From Bacteroidales bacterium (GTDB lineage: Bacteria > Bacteroidota > Bacteroidia > Bacteroidales > P3): a DNA stretch of 62,792 nucleotides. The stretch spans positions 1 through 62,792 of the forward strand of contig JAGADZ010000032.1 of NCBI GenBank assembly GCA_017613375.1, given 5' to 3'. The translations under genes were made by a program, and so were the position numbers. Positions 1 to 7,393 of the stretch are shown piece after piece. Each line of letters begins with the position of its first letter. The first letter of the stretch is position 1. The notes below the pieces were generated by a model. It had not been told where the DNA came from. It searched no databases and worked only from the letters and a program-made list of their open reading frames with translations.

Positions 1-2
1 AC

Positions 3-665
3 TACGAGGTCCATGTCAGCAGTTTCTGCTCCACGGACAGCGTCTACACAGAGCCCACAGTGGCATTCTTCTCCACGGCCATGAACTGCGACATGCCGCA
101 GAACGTCACCGTCGCAGACATTACCGACAGCACCGCCATTGTCTTCTGGCGAATGACGAGCCTCTCGGACTACTCTGAACTTGAATACGGCCCTGCAGGC
201 TTCAGCCACGGCGAGGGAAGACTCCTGAGCCCCATCCACAGCCTCGGCACGGGAAACTGTTCCAGAATGATGGACAGCCTTCAGCCCGGCACGGCATACA
301 CGGCATATGTGCGTACATGGTGTGACTACACGGAGATGTACTCAGAATGGGAGCGTGTGGACTTCACCACGACAGGAGTGAACCCCAACGACACCGCAGA
401 CCACGACACTACAGGCATAGCGACTGTCGACCATCAGCACGTTACACTAATCCCCAATCCAGCGACAAATTCCGTGACGGTGACTGCCGAGTGTGAAATC
501 CTCTCTGTCGAGGCCTACAATGTCAAAGGTCAACGCATCGTCACAGCTGAAGGTAACGGCACGACGTTGAAAGTCAACACCTCTGCGTGGCCAAACGGGA
601 CATATACAATAACAATACGCACCGCACAGGGGTCAGTAACAAGGAAGTTGGTGATAAATAAATAA
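3..665 (+). CDS. C-terminal part of a T9SS-exported protein with Fn3-like domain (5' truncated)
   Basis: The reading frame is open from the window edge, so the start lies outside and only the last ~220 residues are seen. The first part reads as the end of one and the whole of another fibronectin type III-like module (pattern CDMPQNVTVADITDSTA, then SLQPGTAYTAYVRTWC). The last ~75 residues form a type A T9SS sorting domain: LIPNPATNSVTV, then VEAYNVKGQRI, and a final WPNGTYTITIRTAQGSVTRKLVINK-like strand region. Such domains direct export across the outer membrane through the Por system and are cleaved on attachment to the cell surface. The passenger function cannot be told from this fragment. 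A GTG at 60 is internal and not a likely start, because the frame continues upstream of it with coherent Fn3-like sequence. Confidence 0.85.
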   Translation, partial: YEVHVSSFCSTDSVYTEPTVAFFSTAMNCDMPQNVTVADITDSTAIVFWRMTSLSDYSELEYGPAGFSHGEGRLLSPIHSLGTGNCSRMMDSLQPGTAYTAYVRTWCDYTEMYSEWERVDFTTTGVNPNDTADHDTTGIATVDHQHVTLIPNPATNSVTVTAECEILSVEAYNVKGQRIVTAEGNGTTLKVNTSAWPNGTYTITIRTAQGSVTRKLVINK

Positions 666-673
666 CAACAAAA

Positions 674-1081
674 TTAGTTCAGCTCGTCATATTTCCTAAC
701 CAGAGCCTTTATATCATCAGGAATAACGGCACTGGAGGCTGTGCTACGCATGTATCCCGACATGACAGTTTTGCACGTTGCACAAGGCTGGCTGGTGTCC
801 GTGTTGATTATCTGCTGAGTTACCTGAAGGCTTTTGTTACCCCAATGGGAAACATACGAGGTGACAGCAATGTTGTCGCCATAATGAATCTGACTATGGA
901 AATCCACCTCAAAGTGAACCACCATAACACAGAAATCGCCCTCCTCGGGAGTCACAGGAATGCCTGATGCGGCAAAATAGCATGCTTTCCCCAGATCGAA
1001 GAACTCCATTATTACGGCATTATTCACGTGACCCATCATATCCACGTCATTGAAACGAATCTGTAACGGTAGTGTGTGCAT
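674..1081 (-). CDS. Acyl-CoA thioesterase, 4HBT hotdog family (YbgC/FadM-like)
   Basis: A 135-residue single hotdog-fold protein, the usual length for the YbgC/FadM branch of the 4-hydroxybenzoyl-CoA thioesterase family. The signature RFNDVDMMGHVNN lies at residues 9-21, with Asp14 at the position of the catalytic acid that hydrolyses the thioester. No signal peptide is present, so the enzyme is cytoplasmic and presumably acts on acyl-CoA or acyl-ACP. The substrate cannot be read from sequence. Its 3' end faces the upstream T9SS gene with only 8 bp between them. The 5' side opens onto a repeat-rich intergenic stretch. Confidence 0.85.
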   Translation of the reverse strand: MHTLPLQIRFNDVDMMGHVNNAVIMEFFDLGKACYFAASGIPVTPEEGDFCVMVVHFEVDFHSQIHYGDNIAVTSYVSHWGNKSLQVTQQIINTDTSQPCATCKTVMSGYMRSTASSAVIPDDIKALVRKYDELN

Positions 1082-1397
1082 ATTTTTAACTATAACTTTA
1101 ACTATTAATCAACGAAAACGATAACAAAAACTATTATCAACTTTCTGTCTGATCTATGGTCATGGCCTGCGACCGAAGTGGAGCAAACGTTAACCTTAAC
1201 TATTTATAACGAAAACGAAAACCAATTAAACCTTAACTTTTTTTGAAGATTATTTTCTTTAAACTTTAACCTATAACCTATAAACTTTACCAACCTCATA
1301 CATCATACTTCATACCTCATACTTCATACCTCATACCTCACATTCAACTTTAACGTTAACCTTTTTTTATTTTTCTAACATTTAACAAGAAATTGTT
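1082..1397. repeat. Composite intergenic repeat, locus A
   Basis: This 316-bp stretch holds no gene. It contains six tandem heptamers of the form CATACYT at 1297-1338. On either side are AT-rich blocks rich in GTTAAC/TTAACC and AACGAAAACGAAAACC. Read on the minus strand, it matches the intergenic stretches near 42.85-42.97 kb and 48.58-48.70 kb, which carry AGGTATG/AGGTGTG heptamers (the reverse complement) followed by GTTAATGTTAA and a TTTTCGTTAT motif. It separates the thioesterase start from the end of the histidine kinase gene. No clear terminator or promoter was seen. Confidence 0.75.
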
Positions 1398-2249
1398 TTA
1401 CTTTTTCTTCAAAGAGAAAAAGAATTCGAGGCCTCCTTCTTCCCTATTGCGGACATATATGTCTCCACCATGGAAAAGGACAGCGTGCTTGACGATGGAG
1501 AGTCCGAGACCAGTACCCCCTGTGGCACGGCTACGGCCTTCGTCAATGCGAAGGAAGCGGTCGAAAAGGACGGGAAGATAGCTCTCTTCGACACCTGCCC
1601 CGGTATCATAGAAATGGATATAATACATCTCATCCGATTCCTTATAGCACTCCAAGACAACATCAATACATTCACCTGCATAAAGGATAGCATTCTCGAA
1701 CAAATTTCTGAAAATACTGTATATCAAAGCATGGTTGCCATAAACCTTCATAGATTTCTGAAGTTTGTTATCCACTTTGATAGAATGGGACCTGAATGCC
1801 TCCTCGAGTTCCAGGACAGCCTCCTCGGCAATGCCGCGGAGAGAGACATGCTCCTTAGGGAAGAGGTCGGAAGACTCCTCTAATTTATTTATCAGCGAGA
1901 CATCGTTGATAAGATCCGACAGACGTAGCGTTTGGGAATAGCATCTCTCAAGGAAAAACTGTTTCTTTGTCTCCTCAACAGGCTTGTCACCAAGTAATAT
2001 TTCCAGATAGCCACGGATACTGCTCACAGGAGTCTTTAATTCATGAGCGATATTGTTCGTCATCTCCTGTTTCAGACGCCTATTTCGCTCCTGCTCCTTG
2101 ATAATCTGCTGCTTGGAATCTTCCAACGAATGTGCCAAGTCTTTAAGTTGCCTAATCAAACGGCGCTGTCGCAAATGATTCCATGCCAAAAACAGAACCA
2201 TCAGAAAGACGGTAGCAGCGACAACATAAGTCCATACAGGGATATTCAT
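1398..2249 (-). CDS. Sensor histidine kinase (single N-terminal membrane segment)
   Basis: A 283-residue membrane kinase that should autophosphorylate and pass phosphate to the response regulator encoded just before it. It has one hydrophobic segment at about residues 7-24, a short coiled-coil-like linker (35-65), and a HisKA domain with His69 in NIAHELKTPVSSIRG. The HATPase domain has an N-box (NLFENA, 182-187), G1 (DTGAGV, 215-220) and G2 (GGTGLGLSIV, 244-253). There is no periplasmic sensor domain, so the signal must be sensed in the membrane or cytoplasm, or through a partner. The start overlaps the stop of the response regulator by 4 bp (ATGA), which implies translational coupling. PhoR/RprX-like by general layout, but a specific name is not justified. 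Confidence 0.92.
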   Translation of the reverse strand: MNIPVWTYVVAATVFLMVLFLAWNHLRQRRLIRQLKDLAHSLEDSKQQIIKEQERNRRLKQEMTNNIAHELKTPVSSIRGYLEILLGDKPVEETKKQFFLERCYSQTLRLSDLINDVSLINKLEESSDLFPKEHVSLRGIAEEAVLELEEAFRSHSIKVDNKLQKSMKVYGNHALIYSIFRNLFENAILYAGECIDVVLECYKESDEMYYIHFYDTGAGVEESYLPVLFDRFLRIDEGRSRATGGTGLGLSIVKHAVLFHGGDIYVRNREEGGLEFFFSLKKK

Positions 2250-2974
2250 GACTCTTTATCTTTAATAGCCGTATAGGATTCAGGACCTTTGACCTGATTG
2301 TTAAAAATATAACCAAACCCTGTATGGTTGACAATACCATTGCCTGCCCGGCCAAGTTTCTTACGAAGACGTGCGATATGTACATCGACAGAGCGGTCGT
2401 TGACGTAAGTGTCGTTGTCCCATACAGCGTCCAATATCCTTTCACGAGTGAGGTGATGCCCTGCATTCTGCATCAACAGGGTGAGAATCATATATTCCTT
2501 CTTTGTCAAGCTGACAGGCACACCGTCCACACTAACCGATTTACGCTTAATGTCGACAAACAGACCGTCGGACTGCAGGGTGTTGTCAACGCCATCAGCA
2601 TCAGACCTGCCTTCGCTTCGCCTCATCACGGCACGTATGCGTGCCAACACCGTAGGGAACGAGAACGGCTTGGTGACATAGTCGTCGCCACCGGCATCAA
2701 ACCCTGCGAGCAAGTCGCTCTCGGCACTCATGGCGGTGAGGAAAATGACAGGTGTGCTGTCACCGGAAGAGCGTAGCTGACGGGCCATTTCTATGCCCGA
2801 CACACGTTCCATCATCACATCAAGGAGTATGAGATTGTAGCGTGTGCCTCCGGCGATGATTGCCAACGCCGACTCGGCTGAATAGGCACAATCAACAATG
2901 AAGCCTTCGCTTTCCAGATTGAAGCGAAGAATTTCACACAGGTCGGGCTCGTCGTCAACAACAAGGATTCTCAT
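2246..2974 (-). CDS. OmpR/PhoB-family response regulator
   Basis: A 242-residue DNA-binding response regulator. The receiver domain (1-118) has the acidic pair Asp7/Asp8, phospho-acceptor Asp52 (LILLDVMM), switch Thr80 and Lys102 in the DYVTKPF motif. The winged-helix effector domain (about 136-225) includes LTKKEYMILTLLMQNAG and the recognition-helix region DRSVDVHIARLRKKLG, typical of OmpR/PhoB proteins. It is the cognate partner of the kinase that overlaps its 3' end by 4 bp. It starts 15 bp after the stop of the YqeY-like gene, so the three are probably one transcript. Target genes cannot be inferred. Confidence 0.93.
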   Translation of the reverse strand: MRILVVDDEPDLCEILRFNLESEGFIVDCAYSAESALAIIAGGTRYNLILLDVMMERVSGIEMARQLRSSGDSTPVIFLTAMSAESDLLAGFDAGGDDYVTKPFSFPTVLARIRAVMRRSEGRSDADGVDNTLQSDGLFVDIKRKSVSVDGVPVSLTKKEYMILTLLMQNAGHHLTRERILDAVWDNDTYVNDRSVDVHIARLRKKLGRAGNGIVNHTGFGYIFNNQVKGPESYTAIKDKES

Positions 2975-2989
2975 AAAGATGAGAAAATG

Positions 2990-3454
2990 TTACGAATTAA
3001 GCAGAGTCTTCACGATTTCAGAGACAACACGGTTGTCGGCCTTGCCTGCGAAAGCCTTGGAGGCCTTACCCATGACCTTGCCCATATCCTTGGGGGAAGA
3101 GGCTCCGACCTCTGAAATAATAGTCTTGAGGGCTTCCTCAATCTCCTCCCTGCTCATCTGTTTAGGCAGGTAGCGTTCAATCACCGAAGCCTGGAAAAGT
3201 TCCACATCGGCCAAATCCTGTCGATTCTGCTTAGAGTATATCTCCGCTGATTCACGACGTTGTTTAACCAATTTCTGTAGCATCGCCACCTCTGCCGATT
3301 CAGGCACTTCACCATTCACAGCATCTTTGCCAGTCTTGAGCAACAGAATGGCTGACTTGATTGCACGAAGAGATTCCAACAAATCTTTTTCCTTGTTAAG
3401 CATTGCCTGCTTGATGTCGTTGTTGATCTGTACTTCCAAACTCATATCATTCAA
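2990..3454 (-). CDS. GatB/YqeY domain protein
   Basis: A 154-residue all-helical protein of the YqeY family, similar to the C-terminal tRNA-binding domain of the amidotransferase subunit GatB. The sequence runs through the usual landmarks: EVQINNDIKQAMLNKEKDLLESLRAIKSAI-type N-terminus, KQRRESAEIYSKQNRQDLA, then IERYLPKQMSREE and DMGKVMGKASKAFAGKADNRVV. The family's role is not settled; a link to tRNA or aminoacyl-tRNA handling is suggested only by the GatB resemblance. A second ATG three codons in (3445) gives MSLEVQ and is an equally plausible start. It lies downstream of tRNA-Phe, separated by a terminator, and leads the operon with the two-component system. Confidence 0.88.
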   Translation of the reverse strand: MNDMSLEVQINNDIKQAMLNKEKDLLESLRAIKSAILLLKTGKDAVNGEVPESAEVAMLQKLVKQRRESAEIYSKQNRQDLADVELFQASVIERYLPKQMSREEIEEALKTIISEVGASSPKDMGKVMGKASKAFAGKADNRVVSEIVKTLLNS

Positions 3455-3485
3455 TTATAAAAGTTTATACCAATCAATTTGTGAC

Positions 3486-3513
3486 AAAAAAAGGGAAGTA
3501 TCACGTACTTCCC
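3486..3513 (-). terminator. Rho-independent terminator after tRNA-Phe
   Basis: On the minus strand an 8-bp perfect stem (GGGAAGTA / TACTTCCC) with loop CGTGA is followed by seven T residues. It lies 10 nt beyond the tRNA-Phe 3' end and ends that transcript before the YqeY gene. Confidence 0.85.
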
Positions 3514-3523
3514 TAATGTCTTG

Positions 3524-3596
3524 TGGCATTGACTGGAATTGAACCAGTGACACACGGATTTTCAGTCCGCTGCTCTACCAACTGAGCTACAACGCC
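3524..3596 (-). tRNA. tRNA-Phe(GAA)
   Basis: A 73-nt cloverleaf. The acceptor stem GGCGTTG pairs with CAATGCC (one G-T pair), then T8-A9, D-arm GCTC...GAGC, anticodon stem CGGAC-loop-GTCCG-type with anticodon GAA, and T-arm with GGTTCAATTCC. The discriminator base is A and CCA is not encoded. It has its own promoter and terminator, so it is a monocistronic tRNA gene. Confidence 0.95.
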
Positions 3597-3619
3597 ATCA
3601 TTTCTCTCGAAATCGTTTG

Positions 3620-3650
3620 CAAAAGTACAACATTTTTCTTTACCCACAAA
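3620..3650 (-). promoter_or_regulatory. Bacteroidota promoter for tRNA-Phe
   Basis: On the minus strand a TTTG (-33) is followed after exactly 19 nt by TACTTTTG, a full match to the Bacteroidota primary sigma consensus TTTG-N19-21-TAnnTTTG. The -7 box ends 23 bp upstream of the mature tRNA 5' end. Confidence 0.85.
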
Positions 3651-3790
3651 ATTATTTTTCAGACAGAAGCTGTTTTTTATTTACACCTATCTAAAAAACA
3701 ATATTTTACCACAATATTTTTTTTGACAGTTTCTATCCTTGAGTGCGACAAAAACTCTAATAATTATCGTCATACATTGACATTTCGGGG

Positions 3791-4669
3791 TCATTTTGTC
3801 ACATCATCAAGAGCGGTGTCTTCCTTTGATATGTCTGTCTTCGTTTCCGATGTCACATCATCAAGAGCGGTATCCTCCTTTGATACTTCCGTCTTATGCT
3901 CCTCTGTCACCAAATCTCTGACAGTATCCTCTTTTGATACATCTACATCGGGTTTCGCTGTCACATCTTCACAAGCAGTGTTCTCCATAAGCCGGTTTAC
4001 TTTTTTCTCCTCCTTGGGAGTCTCCACCTCCTCTGTATCCTCTTCCGATGAAGAGAACTGACAGACAAGCTGGTCAAAAAACAGCACAATGATACCTACC
4101 GTAATGGCAGCGTCTGCAACATTAAAGATAGCACTGAAAAACTCGCAATGCTTGCCACCGAACCACGGCATCCATGACGGCCAATCCCATTCCAATATTG
4201 GGAAATACCACATATCCACCACTTTCCCATGAAGGAAAGAGCCATAGCCTCCATTCTCCGGCAAAAAAGTCGCAACGGTGTCATGTGTACTCTCCGAGAA
4301 TAACAAGCCATAGAAACAACTGTCTATCAAATTTCCAACAGCACCGACGAAAATGAGAGTAACACTAATAATAAGAGTATAGCGTGAATCCTTTTTTATC
4401 ATCCTTACAAGCAGCCATATGATGCCTATAGACGCAAAGAATCGGAATAGAGTGAGGATAAGCTTACCCATCTCTTCGCCAAAAGAAACGCCAAAAGCCA
4501 TTCCTATGTTCTCGACAAAGTACAACTTGCACCAATCCCCTATCAAATCCACGCTGTCGCCTATGGCGAAATGCGTCTTTATCCAGAATTTCAGTGCTTG
4601 GTCGACGATAAGGATAATAGCAATCAACGAGAAGCAAAGCAAATATTTCTTTTTTACTGAATCAGACAT
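3791..4669 (-). CDS. lspA: Lipoprotein signal peptidase (signal peptidase II) with repetitive C-terminal tail
   Basis: LspA is the inner-membrane aspartyl protease that removes signal peptides from prolipoproteins after lipidation. Four hydrophobic segments are seen (about 10-24, 68-90, 97-115, 184-203). The two catalytic aspartates are Asp116 in GNLIDS and Asp186 in FNVADAA; VVDMW at 151-155 is also conserved. At 292 residues it is much longer than the usual 160-200. The insert between the catalytic motifs (124-170) is Trp/Pro-rich. After residue ~205 there is a charged tail with an 18-residue repeat, SKEDTALDDVTSETKTDI: two good copies and one or two degenerate ones. The DNA is correspondingly repeated in 54-bp units at about 3795-3950. 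The tail is predicted cytoplasmic and of unknown role. It forms a separate unit from the DUF3109 gene, with its own -7 box upstream. Confidence 0.93.
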   Translation of the reverse strand: MSDSVKKKYLLCFSLIAIILIVDQALKFWIKTHFAIGDSVDLIGDWCKLYFVENIGMAFGVSFGEEMGKLILTLFRFFASIGIIWLLVRMIKKDSRYTLIISVTLIFVGAVGNLIDSCFYGLLFSESTHDTVATFLPENGGYGSFLHGKVVDMWYFPILEWDWPSWMPWFGGKHCEFFSAIFNVADAAITVGIIVLFFDQLVCQFSSSEEDTEEVETPKEEKKVNRLMENTACEDVTAKPDVDVSKEDTVRDLVTEEHKTEVSKEDTALDDVTSETKTDISKEDTALDDVTK

Positions 4670-4761
4670 TATTATTTTTGATTTTTAAGAAATAGTATCC
4701 ACATTTATATTGTAATAGAAAACAAACCATTATTTACCATACGCACCTTTTGACATGTTTG

Positions 4762-4769
4762 CAAAAATA
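4762..4769 (-). promoter_or_regulatory. Promoter -7 box upstream of lspA
   Basis: Minus-strand TATTTTTG (TAnnTTTG consensus) lies 93 bp upstream of the lspA start in the gap after the DUF3109 gene. No good -33 TTTG was seen at the expected distance, so this rests on the -7 box alone. Confidence 0.5.
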
Positions 4770-4779
4770 CACTTTTTTT

Positions 4780-5337
4780 TCATTTCTCGCACTGTTCCAC
4801 CAATTCATCATACCATTCCTGTCCAAAGCGTCGTATCAGAGGTTCTTTCAAATAGCGATAGAGAGGCACACCCTCTTGACGCCCTTTGGTCACCGCACAA
4901 CGGCATATGTCCCACTCATGATAGTTCACTGCTTTGAACTCACCGAAATCCTCTATACGGACAGGATAGAGGTGACAAGAAACAGGTTTCCGGAAATCAG
5001 TCTTTCCATCACGCCAAGCCATCTCGAAAGCACACATCGTAACACCGTTTTTTACAACAGCATAGGCGCACTCACAATTATTGACAAGGGGGGTACACGG
5101 CAATTTGTCGACATCGAGTGACGACACACCATCTCTCTCGACAACGGCAATTCCCTCCTGGTTCATATATGGTTTCACCTCGGGATAGACACGCTCAAGT
5201 ACCGGAATTTCAGATTTCTCAAGCGGAGCGCCACAGTCACCCTCCACACAGCAAGCGCCTTTGCATTCAGCAATATCGCAACAGAAACAGACATCCGCCA
5301 GATTGTCCGATATGATACAGTCGTCAACTATCATCAT
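4780..5337 (-). CDS. DUF3109 family protein (cysteine-rich)
   Basis: A 185-residue cytoplasmic protein rich in cysteine: CFCCDIAECKGACCVEGDCG at residues 18-37, then CTPLVNNCECAY, a Cys in VTMCAFE, SCHLYPVRI and WDICRCAV. This pattern is that of the DUF3109 family, related to the YkgJ-type metal-chelating cysteine clusters, and suggests zinc or iron binding. The biochemical role is unknown. Its ATG overlaps the 3' end of the 2-hydroxyacid dehydrogenase gene by 4 bp, so the two are translated together. Confidence 0.85.
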   Translation of the reverse strand: MMIVDDCIISDNLADVCFCCDIAECKGACCVEGDCGAPLEKSEIPVLERVYPEVKPYMNQEGIAVVERDGVSSLDVDKLPCTPLVNNCECAYAVVKNGVTMCAFEMAWRDGKTDFRKPVSCHLYPVRIEDFGEFKAVNYHEWDICRCAVTKGRQEGVPLYRYLKEPLIRRFGQEWYDELVEQCEK

Positions 5338-6272
5338 AAGGCAGCAATAATCTTATCGGCCAAGACGGCAGCCAGTTTATATTTCGATTCGACCGTCCAT
5401 CCAGCCACATGAGGTGAGAAAACGGTACGTGAGGACGAGAGAAGATAGCGAAAATCGGCAGGCATAGACTCAATATCAAGTCCATCTTTGGTCATATCCT
5501 CATATTCAATCACATCGAGAGCGGAGCCAAGCACAGTCCCTTCTTCTATAGCTTTGGCCAAATCTTTGGTATTCACCACTGCACCCCGCGATGTGTTGAC
5601 AAGATAAAACGGGTGAGCGAATGCCTTGATGAAAGAGCCGTTGACCATGTAACGGGTCTCATCTGTGAGCGGCACGTGCAGGCTCACAACGTCGGAGCGC
5701 CGCTGCAAATCGGCAAGCGTCACCTCTTCAACATAAGACGGTGCAAAACCTGCAGGTTTGTATTTGTCGTAAGCCAAAATTTCACATTCAAAACCCTGCA
5801 GTCTTTGTGCAAAAGCCGCCCCCATATTGCCAAAACCGATGATACCCACGGTTTTCCCTTTTATCTCTAATCCGCGGTTTGCCTCACGACGCCATTTCCC
5901 CTGTCTCACTTCACCGTCTGCCACGACAATCCTGTCGAAAAGGGCAAGCAACAATCCTGTGGCATGTTCCCCTACCGCGTCACGGTTGCCTTCCGGGGAA
6001 TTAAAGCAGCGGATACCGAGACTTTCGGCATAATCCACATCAATAGTCTCCATCCCCGCTCCCACACGTCCAATGCATTTAAGATGACGAGCATGATCTA
6101 TAAAGTTACGGTCTATCACAATCTTACTGCGTACAACTATGGCATCATAGTTTTTCACCTCTCCAAGCAAAGACTCGTAGGTGCAGTCTGTCCACACGTC
6201 ACATACATGGCCTGCTGCCAGCAGTTTCTCCCTTAGCACAGGATGAGTGTCATCTGTTAGAAGTATCCTCAT
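5334..6272 (-). CDS. NAD-dependent 2-hydroxyacid dehydrogenase (phosphoglycerate dehydrogenase-like)
   Basis: A 312-residue D-isomer-specific 2-hydroxyacid dehydrogenase. The NAD-binding Rossmann motif GFGNMG is at 146-151, followed by the acidic Asp169. Catalytic Arg229 is in NTSRGAVV, an acidic residue lies around 253-258 (DVIEYED), and His288 is in SPHVAGW. Such enzymes reversibly reduce 2-keto acids with NADH. The N-terminal half matches D-3-phosphoglycerate dehydrogenase-like proteins (IGRVGAGMETID), but there is no ACT regulatory domain and no serC neighbour, so serA is not assigned. It heads a two-gene unit with the DUF3109 gene. Confidence 0.88.
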   Translation of the reverse strand: MRILLTDDTHPVLREKLLAAGHVCDVWTDCTYESLLGEVKNYDAIVVRSKIVIDRNFIDHARHLKCIGRVGAGMETIDVDYAESLGIRCFNSPEGNRDAVGEHATGLLLALFDRIVVADGEVRQGKWRREANRGLEIKGKTVGIIGFGNMGAAFAQRLQGFECEILAYDKYKPAGFAPSYVEEVTLADLQRRSDVVSLHVPLTDETRYMVNGSFIKAFAHPFYLVNTSRGAVVNTKDLAKAIEEGTVLGSALDVIEYEDMTKDGLDIESMPADFRYLLSSSRTVFSPHVAGWTVESKYKLAAVLADKIIAAL

Positions 6273-6373
6273 GTATCTATTTAGTAAAGGTTATTGTTTA
6301 ACGGATATCGGCCAAAGAGAATTTTACTCTTACAATCAGTAAAATAAACTTATCTTTTTACTGTACTATATCA

Positions 6374-7381
6374 TCATTTCTTATAATAGTAATAGGTGTT
6401 GCCATGGTTGAAATGTTCGAACCTCGGTGTTGTAAGATGTATCTTCCTCAGACTCGAAGCTCCAAAGATGCCTATTCCTCCATTTACATTGCAGTATATC
6501 TGTACCGGCTCACTTAATATCCCATCGGAATCGGAATTCAGCTCTCTTGTCAGGTTATAACGGTACAAATCCTGTGAAAGTGCACGTATATGCATATACA
6601 CTGGCAGCTGAGAGATATTTCTCTGTCTTTCATCGCTGTTCATCCATTTTCCAAATATCGCAATGAATTCATGCTCCCCTCCCGAGAACAGTTCGCTGGT
6701 GAAGACCATTTCATTGTCATAGAACGAGCCGTCGTCGCCATCAATAACGCTGGATACATCACTCGAATTAACGATAGGGTCATTGACAGAGAAAAAGACC
6801 TGCCTGAAGTAAGCCTCGTCTGTACTCCATAGTGTACCCGTAGTGTCATGACTGTCATAACTGTCGGAAACGAAGAATTTGACCGAATAATAATCTATCG
6901 GGGAATGGCTCTTCACCTTGAAACGAATCTTGAAATAGCAACATTCTATATCAGTCGTATCAATTATATAATCCAATATTTCGTAATCGGCCAACTGAGG
7001 GATTCTCGTCCCTGCTGTAACAGGCGTTTCACAGCCTGGAATACGGGCTGTCACATTTAGGGTGTCGCCTGGAGCGGGACGAACATTAAAGAAATAATGA
7101 CTAAGCGGAGCCTCATCATTATCAACCACATATACGCCCTGTGTGGAAACACCGTTGATATCCAATGTCACTGCAGCATCTGTTATCAGCTTGTATGCAT
7201 GTCCATCATCAAGGAAGAAATGGCTATACGACAAATAGACTTTTACTGTCGAGTCACACTCAGGCCTCGACACCAGGACCGGATATGGTGAAATCTCACC
7301 CGGATCGAATTCCACAGGCTTGAAACACGAAGCCAGCGACAAACTCAATAAAGCAAACAGTATATATTTTATTTTTTTCAT
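6374..7381 (-). CDS. DUF4249 outer-membrane lipoprotein, TonB-receptor partner
   Basis: A 335-residue lipoprotein. The signal peptide ends in the lipobox LASC with Cys19 as the lipidation site. The mature part starts with FKPVEFDPGEISPYPVLVSRPE and continues as a mostly beta protein, as in the DUF4249 family, whose genes regularly follow a TonB-dependent receptor in Bacteroidota. By analogy with SusD-like partners it may cap or feed the receptor, but this is inference. It starts 12 bp after the receptor stop and is the last gene of the four-gene unit that begins with the M16 peptidase. Confidence 0.82.
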   Translation of the reverse strand: MKKIKYILFALLSLSLASCFKPVEFDPGEISPYPVLVSRPECDSTVKVYLSYSHFFLDDGHAYKLITDAAVTLDINGVSTQGVYVVDNDEAPLSHYFFNVRPAPGDTLNVTARIPGCETPVTAGTRIPQLADYEILDYIIDTTDIECCYFKIRFKVKSHSPIDYYSVKFFVSDSYDSHDTTGTLWSTDEAYFRQVFFSVNDPIVNSSDVSSVIDGDDGSFYDNEMVFTSELFSGGEHEFIAIFGKWMNSDERQRNISQLPVYMHIRALSQDLYRYNLTRELNSDSDGILSEPVQIYCNVNGGIGIFGASSLRKIHLTTPRFEHFNHGNTYYYYKK

Positions 7382-7393
7382 TGTCCGACCTCC

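Noticed and set aside
1297-1338. Heptamer arrays considered as CRISPR
   Set aside because: Units are 7 bp without spacers; there are no 25-40 bp repeats and no cas genes in the window.
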